Shown here piece after piece: positions 37,221 to 42,248 of a DNA stretch of 42,248 nucleotides (position 1 is its first letter; each line of letters begins with the position of its first letter). Below the pieces are notes generated by a model. It worked only from the letters and a program-made list of their open reading frames with translations. It searched no databases and was not told where the DNA came from. The stretch is from an uncultured Clostridium sp. (GTDB taxonomy: Bacteria; Bacillota; Clostridia; TANB77; CAG-508). The stretch lies in the NCBI GenBank assembly GCA_947388675.1, contig CANDRW010000015.1, positions 1-42,248 on the forward strand, in the 5' to 3' direction. The position numbers and the translations under genes were made by a program.

Positions 37221-37523
37221 TTATTTTTCGCCCTCATCTACCATTTCAATAGCTTTAAAAGGACATACTTTAGAACATACACCACAACCCTTACAATAAT
37301 CATAGTTAAAATCTGTACGTTTTTGGTCTTTTCCAACAGGGATGGCATTATCTGGACAAACAGGGAAGCATAAGCCACATTGTGTACACTTTTCAGATAT
37401 ATATTTTGGTCTAATACTTCTCCAATCACCAGTCTTAAATTCCATTGCATTTCCTGCTTCATAGATATTTCCAGCAATTGTCATATCACATGCAGGTGTA
37501 TTTTTATCTATCTTTGTTGACAT
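37221..37523 (-). CDS. porD: pyruvate:ferredoxin oxidoreductase, delta subunit
   Basis: A 100-residue ferredoxin-like subunit with two [4Fe-4S] motifs: CTQCGLCFPVCPDNAIP and CKGCGVCSKVCPFKAIEM. It moves electrons from the PorAB site to the external ferredoxin. The ribosome binding site AAAGGAGG precedes the ATG. Confidence 0.92.
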   Translation of the reverse strand: MSTKIDKNTPACDMTIAGNIYEAGNAMEFKTGDWRSIRPKYISEKCTQCGLCFPVCPDNAIPVGKDQKRTDFNYDYCKGCGVCSKVCPFKAIEMVDEGEK

Positions 37524-37573
37524 GTTTTTTTCCTCCTTTTAGTAAATTAGTAAAAAATATTAAGAAACTGTAA

Positions 37574-38155
37574 TTATTGTACTTTTTGAACCTCTTTCAA
37601 AGCAAGCTCTAAAGCCCTCATATTACCTTCAATAACTTCAGGCTTTTTCGCAAATTTATGTCCAAAAGAACCCTTCATATCTTCTAAGAAATCTTTTTCT
37701 TCCATAATACCAGCAACCTTTACAATAGCAGCAAGCATTGGAGTATTAGGGAAGTATTTTCCCAAAGTTTCTAAAGATACTTTTCTGGCATCTATGGTGT
37801 AAACACTACCAGAATAATTACGTAGTACTTTAGTTAAATAATCTTTTCCCTTAGTAGTATTAATAATAATAGCACCATCTTGCTTTAAACCAGCTGTTAC
37901 ATCAACACTTTCTAATAGTGTATCATCTACAACAACTACATAGTCAGGTTCATAGATGTTACTATGAATACGAATAGGATTATCGCTAATACGATTATAG
38001 GCAGTAATTGGTGCACCCATTCTTTCAGGACCATATTCAGGGAAACCTTGAATATATTTTCCTGTGTTAAAAGCAGCATCAGCTAATAATAAAGAAGCTG
38101 TTTTAGCACCTTGACCACCTCTACCATGCCATCTAATTTCAACTAAATCTTTCAT
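37574..38155 (-). CDS. porC: pyruvate:ferredoxin oxidoreductase, gamma subunit
   Basis: A 193-residue subunit starting VEIRWHGRGGQGAKTASLLL, the family signature, followed by GFPEYGPERMGAPITAYNRI. Forms domain III of the enzyme. First gene of the operon, with AAAGGAGG before the ATG and a consensus promoter upstream. Confidence 0.92.
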   Translation of the reverse strand: MKDLVEIRWHGRGGQGAKTASLLLADAAFNTGKYIQGFPEYGPERMGAPITAYNRISDNPIRIHSNIYEPDYVVVVDDTLLESVDVTAGLKQDGAIIINTTKGKDYLTKVLRNYSGSVYTIDARKVSLETLGKYFPNTPMLAAIVKVAGIMEEKDFLEDMKGSFGHKFAKKPEVIEGNMRALELALKEVQKVQ

Positions 38156-38191
38156 GTAGATAAGTTTCCTCCTTTTTTATATTATGCCCTA

Positions 38192-38220
38192 ATTTTATTC
38201 TTAAATTACTAGAATGTCAA
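38192..38220 (-). promoter_or_regulatory. promoter of the por operon
   Basis: On the minus strand TTGACA (38220-38215), 17-nt spacer, TAAAAT (38197-38192), about 35 nt upstream of porC. A strong consensus site, fitting a central-metabolism operon. Confidence 0.75.
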
Positions 38221-38250
38221 GAAATTTGACCGATATGTATGATTATATTA

Positions 38251-38279
38251 TTGCAAAATGGAAATCATAAATATATAAT
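38251..38279 (+). promoter_or_regulatory. promoter of ccdA-trx-cca
   Basis: TTGCAA (38251-38256), 17-nt spacer, TATAAT (38274-38279). Divergent from the por promoter with about 30 bp between the -35 elements. Confidence 0.7.
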
Positions 38280-38310
38280 AACAATAATATAACGAAAGAA
38301 GGAGAAGAAC

Positions 38311-38946
38311 ATGGATTATCTTTTAACATTTTTAGAAGGAATAGCAAGCTTTATATCACCATGCTTATTACCTATGTTACCAATTTATATCTCTTATTTC
38401 ATAGGAGAAGATAATTCTAATACACGTAAAGCACTTATCAATTCTATTGGATTTGTAACAGGATTTACGCTTGTTTTTTTATTACTTTCTATATTTGCAA
38501 GTAGTATAGGGAATATAATTGTCAATTATATAAAGTATATCAAAATTGTTTTTGGAATTATCATTATTCTATTTGGTCTAAACTATATGGAAATACTAAA
38601 AATTAAATTTTTAAATAAAACGAATATGAGAAGCATAGAGCATAAAAATCTAAACTTTTGGAAAGCAATTTTATTTGGACTCCTATTTTCTATTAGCTGG
38701 ACCCCATGTATAGGAACTTTTTTAAGTTCAGCATTGCTGTTAGTGGCGAAAGAACAAGATATATTAAAAGGAATTATCATGATGCTAATTTATTCAATTG
38801 GGCTGGGAATACCTTTTATTGTATCCGCTGTTTTAATAGAAAAATTAAAAAATGTTTTTCAATATATAAAAAGTCATTATGATATCATCAAGAAGATATC
38901 AGGCATGATATTAATCATAGCAGGAATTTATACTATTATTTTTTAA
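38311..38946 (+). CDS. ccdA: CcdA-type thiol-disulfide transporter
   Basis: A 211-residue protein with about six membrane helices. Cysteines in ASFISPCLLPMLPIY (helix 1) and SISWTPCIGTFLSS (helix 4) form the redox pair of CcdA/DsbD membrane domains. It passes electrons from cytoplasmic thioredoxin to extracytoplasmic acceptors. The next gene, an anchored thioredoxin 10 nt downstream, is the likely acceptor. Clear ribosome binding site AGAAGGAG. Confidence 0.88.
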   Translation: MDYLLTFLEGIASFISPCLLPMLPIYISYFIGEDNSNTRKALINSIGFVTGFTLVFLLLSIFASSIGNIIVNYIKYIKIVFGIIIILFGLNYMEILKIKFLNKTNMRSIEHKNLNFWKAILFGLLFSISWTPCIGTFLSSALLLVAKEQDILKGIIMMLIYSIGLGIPFIVSAVLIEKLKNVFQYIKSHYDIIKKISGMILIIAGIYTIIF

Positions 38947-38956
38947 AGGAGGAGTT

Positions 38957-39406
38957 ATGAAAAAGAAGTTAATGATAATTATTTCAATAGTTATATTTGT
39001 ATTAGTTTTAGTAGCAATTAATATTTTTTTAAATAGACAAAATCAAACTGAGATAGAAGGAAAGGATAAACAAGAGAATACAAAACAGGAAGAAAAAATA
39101 ATAGAAGTTACAAGCCAAAATTTTGAAGAAGAAGTGTTAAGAAGTGAAAAGCCAGTATTGATAGACTTTTATGCAACTTGGTGTGGACCTTGTAAAATAT
39201 TATCTCCAATAATAGAAGCAGTAGCCAAAGAAAATGAAAATGTAAAATTTGTAAAAATAGATATAGATAAAACAGATGATATAGCAATGCAATATCAAGT
39301 CATGTCTATTCCAACATTAGTACTTATTCAAAATGGAGAAGAAAAAGATAGAATAGTAGGAATTGTAGATGAAAACCAAATTTTAGACTTTATAGAAGGA
39401 AAATAA
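38957..39406 (+). CDS. membrane-anchored thioredoxin-like protein
   Basis: A 149-residue protein: signal-anchor helix (residues 4-25), charged linker (26-55), then a thioredoxin fold with ATWCGPCKILSPIIE (active site WCGPC) and the cis-proline in SIPTLVLIQNG. With CcdA it reduces disulfides of extracytoplasmic proteins. Strong site AAAGGAGG before the ATG; coupled to ccdA. Confidence 0.88.
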   Translation: MKKKLMIIISIVIFVLVLVAINIFLNRQNQTEIEGKDKQENTKQEEKIIEVTSQNFEEEVLRSEKPVLIDFYATWCGPCKILSPIIEAVAKENENVKFVKIDIDKTDDIAMQYQVMSIPTLVLIQNGEEKDRIVGIVDENQILDFIEGK

Positions 39407-39409
39407 TTT

Positions 39410-40660
39410 ATGCTAGAAATTGCTCAAAAGATCAAACAAGCAGGAGGAACTTTATACTTAGTAGGTGGTGCTATTAGAAACCACCTATTAAACTTGCCAG
39501 TAATAGAAAAAGACTATTGTGTAACAGGTTTGAGCCCAGAGAAATTTCAAACTCTTTTTCCAGAGGCGAAAATACAAGGAAAAGACTTTCCTGTTTTTGT
39601 TCTAAATCAAACGGAAATTGCTTTAGCCAGAAAAGAAAGAAAAATAGGGAAAGGACATAAAGAATTTGAATTTCTAGCTAGTCCAGAAATTACGATAGAA
39701 GAAGATTTAGCAAGAAGAGATTTAACGATAAATAGTATTGCACAAGATGTTCTAACAGAAGAAATCATAGACCCATTTCAGGGAAGAGAAGATATTGAAA
39801 AAAGAATTTTAAGAAAAACAACGGATGCCTTTGCAGAAGACCCTTTGCGAGTATATAGAGTGGCTAGATTTATGGCAACATTGGATAATAATTTTATAGT
39901 AGAATCAGCGACTTTAAAAGCAATGGAACAATTAAAGTCAGAGCTATCAACGCTTTCAAAAGAAAGAGTATTTACAGAATTTAGAAAGGCACTTGCAAGT
40001 TCTAAGCCCTCTCTATTTTTTGAAACCTTAAAACAAGCTAATGTATTAGAAGTACATTTTCCTGAAATTGCAAATTTAATAGGACAAACACAGCCAGAGC
40101 AATATCACCCAGAGGGAGACTCATATAAGCATACCATGATAGTAGTAGATAATTCAGCAAAATTAACTGCCAATTTAGCTATTCGTTTTAGCTGTTTAGT
40201 ACATGATTTAGGAAAAGGAATAACGCCAAAAGACATGTTACCACATCATTATGGACATGACGAAAAGGGAGTAAAATTAGTACAAAGTTTAGGAAATCGA
40301 ATAGGGATACCAAACTCTTGGATGAAATGTGGAAAAGTAGCTGCGAAATGGCATATGAAAGGTGGCATTTTTGAGAAAATGACACCAAAGAAGCAAGTTG
40401 ACTTGATAGAAACAATAGGGAAATCTATACTAGGTTTAGAAGGCTTAAAGATAGTGGTTGCCTGTGATAAAAGTCGTTATTCATCAGATTTGCAAGCTAC
40501 TTTTCATCAAGTTCAATTTGATGAGTTGGGCAGGCAATGTCTTGAGGTAATATCTGGGGAAAAAGTAAGGCAAAAATATCCTAATTTAAAAGGCAAAGCT
40601 TTTGGAGAAAAACTGCATGAAGAAAGAATAAAATGGATAAAATCAATTGACAGAAATTAA
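39410..40660 (+). CDS. cca: CCA tRNA nucleotidyltransferase with HD domain
   Basis: A 416-residue class II CCA-adding enzyme. The nucleotidyltransferase head has LVGGAIRNHLLN and EKDYCVTG (in place of the usual D-W-V-V-G form), then RRDLTINSIA and DPFQGREDIEKRILR, and RVYRVARFMA. An HD phosphohydrolase domain follows (HTMIVVDNSA, CLVHDLGKG). Length and domain order resemble the multifunctional HD-containing CCA enzymes best known from gammaproteobacteria. It adds or repairs the 3'-CCA of tRNAs. Starts 3 nt after the thioredoxin stop, so co-transcribed. Confidence 0.9.
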   Translation: MLEIAQKIKQAGGTLYLVGGAIRNHLLNLPVIEKDYCVTGLSPEKFQTLFPEAKIQGKDFPVFVLNQTEIALARKERKIGKGHKEFEFLASPEITIEEDLARRDLTINSIAQDVLTEEIIDPFQGREDIEKRILRKTTDAFAEDPLRVYRVARFMATLDNNFIVESATLKAMEQLKSELSTLSKERVFTEFRKALASSKPSLFFETLKQANVLEVHFPEIANLIGQTQPEQYHPEGDSYKHTMIVVDNSAKLTANLAIRFSCLVHDLGKGITPKDMLPHHYGHDEKGVKLVQSLGNRIGIPNSWMKCGKVAAKWHMKGGIFEKMTPKKQVDLIETIGKSILGLEGLKIVVACDKSRYSSDLQATFHQVQFDELGRQCLEVISGEKVRQKYPNLKGKAFGEKLHEERIKWIKSIDRN

Positions 40661-40675
40661 TTTTTTGTTTATGAT
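40647..40675 (+). promoter_or_regulatory. promoter of the LamG-repeat gene
   Basis: TTGACA (40647-40652), 17-nt spacer, TATGAT (40670-40675). It overlaps the last codons of cca; AAGAGGAG precedes the downstream ATG. Confidence 0.7.
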
Positions 40676-40717
40676 AATCATAGGAAAAATAGATAGGTCA
40701 TAAGAGGAGTTTGAAAG

Positions 40718-42248
40718 ATGTCAAAAGAAAAATTGTTAAAACAAGAAAAAGGCTCAATTGCAGTATTTGCAATTGCTACTATTTTCAGTTTGATTTTTAT
40801 ATTAGGTGGAGTTTTTGCTGTTAGTACTACCAATCGTAAAAATCAAATAAGGACTTTGTTAAAAATTAAAGAAATATATGCCACACGGAATAGGGCAAAC
40901 TAGCCAAACCAATTTATACCAGGAAGAAGCAAGTGTTAAAGGGTATGTGACAGATGGATTAACAGCATTTTATGATGCCATTAATAACACGGGAAGTGGG
41001 CATAGTAGCAATGCAAAAGTATGGAAAGACCTTAGTGGTAATGGAAATGATTTAACACACCAAGGGTCAGAAGAACTAACATGGAATGAGAAAGCATATG
41101 ACTTTGTTCAGCCAGAAACAAATTATTTTGAAACAACAGGAAATATTTCATTGGGTAATTCTAATAGAACGATAGAAATAGTATGTTCACTAGAAGACGA
41201 TGGGGTAGAAAATATTCTAGGACTAGGAACAGAAAATGCGGGAACTTTGAATGATATTATTTACTACAATAATGGAATGAATATCAACAACTATGGAAAT
41301 CAAGCTGATGAAGGAATAGAGAATAGACCTTTAGAAAAAGGAAGAACATATATTACAACCATTACTTATGATGCTACTAGTCATACAACCAGTTACTATA
41401 CTAACTTACAAGGAAAAGAAAATGTATCTTTTGCTAATATCAATACAGCATCTAGTACTTTGACAGTGGGAAAAGGAAAAGATAGCACACATAATAGAAA
41501 TAAGAGGTTTAAGTTACAAGCACTTCGTATTTATAACCGTGTGTTAACAGAAGAAGAACGAATTACCAACTATATGTTAGATAAACAAAGATATGAAGTT
41601 ACCTTAAATGAAAATGATTATGCAGCTAATGGTTTATTAGCAAGATTTGACGCAACAAATAATGTAGGAACAGGACATGATAATAGTGCAGGAACTTGGA
41701 AAGATTTAAGTGATAACAATCATGACGCTACATTATCTAATTTCACAGGGGAAGCAACTAGTGGGTGGACAGAAAAGAGCTTAATCTTTGATGGAGTAGA
41801 TGATTTTGCAACAATTCAAGGGTTAGATTTGTCACAATACAAAGATATTACTATTTGTGCAACTTACAAAGTATTAGCAATGCCTACTAATAAAGCAGTA
41901 GCGGTAGTAAGCTCTAATACAGATACAGAAGGAAGAATTTATTTTGGTTATGGTAGTCAATATGGAGCTAATATAGCTAATACTGATACTTATGCAATGA
42001 ACTATACTACACCAAATACTTGGGTATATGGAGAGCCAAATACAGTAGAAAAAGATAAAGCAAAAAATGTGATTATGACTTATATGGGACAAAATGCAAA
42101 ACAATATAACAGAATTTATTGTAATAATGAAATGATTGCAGAAAATCAAACTACTATGACTGTTAAATGGTCAGCAGATAGCTTAGACATAGGAAGAGCC
42201 TTTGGCGGAAAAAATACAGACCATCCATATGCTAATATCCAACTATAT
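40718..42248 (+). CDS. prepilin-like protein with LamG-type repeats, +1 frameshift at CGG, 3' partial
   Basis: The N-terminal KQEKGSIAVFAIATIFSLIF followed by a polar helix (STTNRKNQIRTLLKIKEIY) looks like a pilin/TadE-type anchor. At the in-frame CGG (40886-40888) the zero frame ends after four codons (AAT AGG GCA AAC TAG); the +1 frame reads GGA ATA GGG CAA and stays open to the window edge, more than 450 codons. It then holds two LamG/concanavalin-like domains: the first from DGLTAFYDAINNTGSGHSS with VWKDLSGNGNDLT and RIYNRVLTEEERI, the second from NGLLARFDATNNVGTGHDN with WKDLSDNNHDATL. These bind sugars or proteins at the cell surface. Probably of the same surface class as the left-hand partial gene. 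Confidence 0.78.

Noticed and set aside
14057..40888. Simple homopolymer sequencing errors as cause of the frameshifts
   Set aside because: None of the five sites is in a homopolymer, and long A and T runs elsewhere in coding regions are read correctly. A motif-specific base-calling error cannot be excluded without reads, but no shared sequence beyond CGG is visible.
13727..40903. Treating the five split genes as pseudogenes
   Set aside because: Each has only one lesion, always C before a GGN codon, in genes otherwise intact, including a core metabolic subunit. Random decay would give mixed indels and stops.

Overview
The window is strongly AT-rich DNA with AGGAGG-type ribosome binding sites, TTGACA/TATAAT promoters and A-rich coding strands. 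A Spo0E-like phosphatase, a CwlD-type germination amidase, RicT, the EF-P-associated YfmF/YfmH pair and a four-subunit pyruvate:ferredoxin oxidoreductase point to an anaerobic, probably spore-forming, uncultured clostridial Firmicute. UGA is used as a normal stop. No tRNA, rRNA, CRISPR array, transposase, integrase or relaxase was seen.

Layout. 1-848: end of a surface protein with a formylglycine-generating-enzyme/C-type-lectin-like fold and a GC-rich, possibly hypervariable tail. 1119-3850: yfmF-yfmH, with large palindromic elements between and after them. 4357-4560: Spo0E-like protein. 4791-19183: a type IV secretion-like locus with three VirB2-like pilins, PrgI, a split VirB4, a TrbL/VirB6-like membrane protein, two NTF2/VirB8-like anchored proteins, a VirB1-like lysozyme + NlpC/P60 hydrolase and a soluble protein of unknown function. 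No VirD4 or relaxase is present here. 19265-28332: cwlD and a 2740-residue cyclic beta-1,2-glucan synthase. 28428-28673: a GC-rich small membrane protein. 28870-31154: a PhoP/PhoR-type two-component system. 31243-32638: tandem signal peptidases I. 32897-34991: holB, ricT and a small ferredoxin. 35043-38155 (minus): porC-porD-porA-porB. 38311-40660: ccdA, an anchored thioredoxin and cca. 40718-end: a prepilin-like protein with LamG-type repeats, cut by the window edge.

Main discovery. Five genes (the secretion hydrolase, cwlD, the glucan synthase, porA and the LamG protein) are each broken by one frameshift, and all five breaks have the same form: an in-frame CGG triplet after which the protein continues in the +1 frame, starting with the overlapping GGN glycine codon (C|GGN). 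In four of them the restored glycine is where the family has one or the join restores a clear family match. My scan by eye of roughly 13,000 codons found only one other in-frame CGG, in the GC-rich, foreign-looking 81-codon gene. CGG therefore seems not to be read as arginine in the native genes; it behaves as a +1 frameshift (or CGGN quadruplet = Gly) signal. This would be a genome-wide decoding peculiarity rather than five pseudogenes.

Other structure. Arrays of 11-bp-periodic TTACA-like repeats, resembling Pho boxes, precede the first pilin, the prgI-virB4 operon and the PhoP/PhoR operon itself, suggesting that the two-component system controls the secretion locus. A family of three intergenic elements shares a conserved core enclosed in long, copy-specific but self-complementary arms. 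A smaller family of hairpins has GC-rich gcgNagcg loops. The cwlD and glucan synthase start sites lie in or next to long hairpins that could block their ribosome binding sites.
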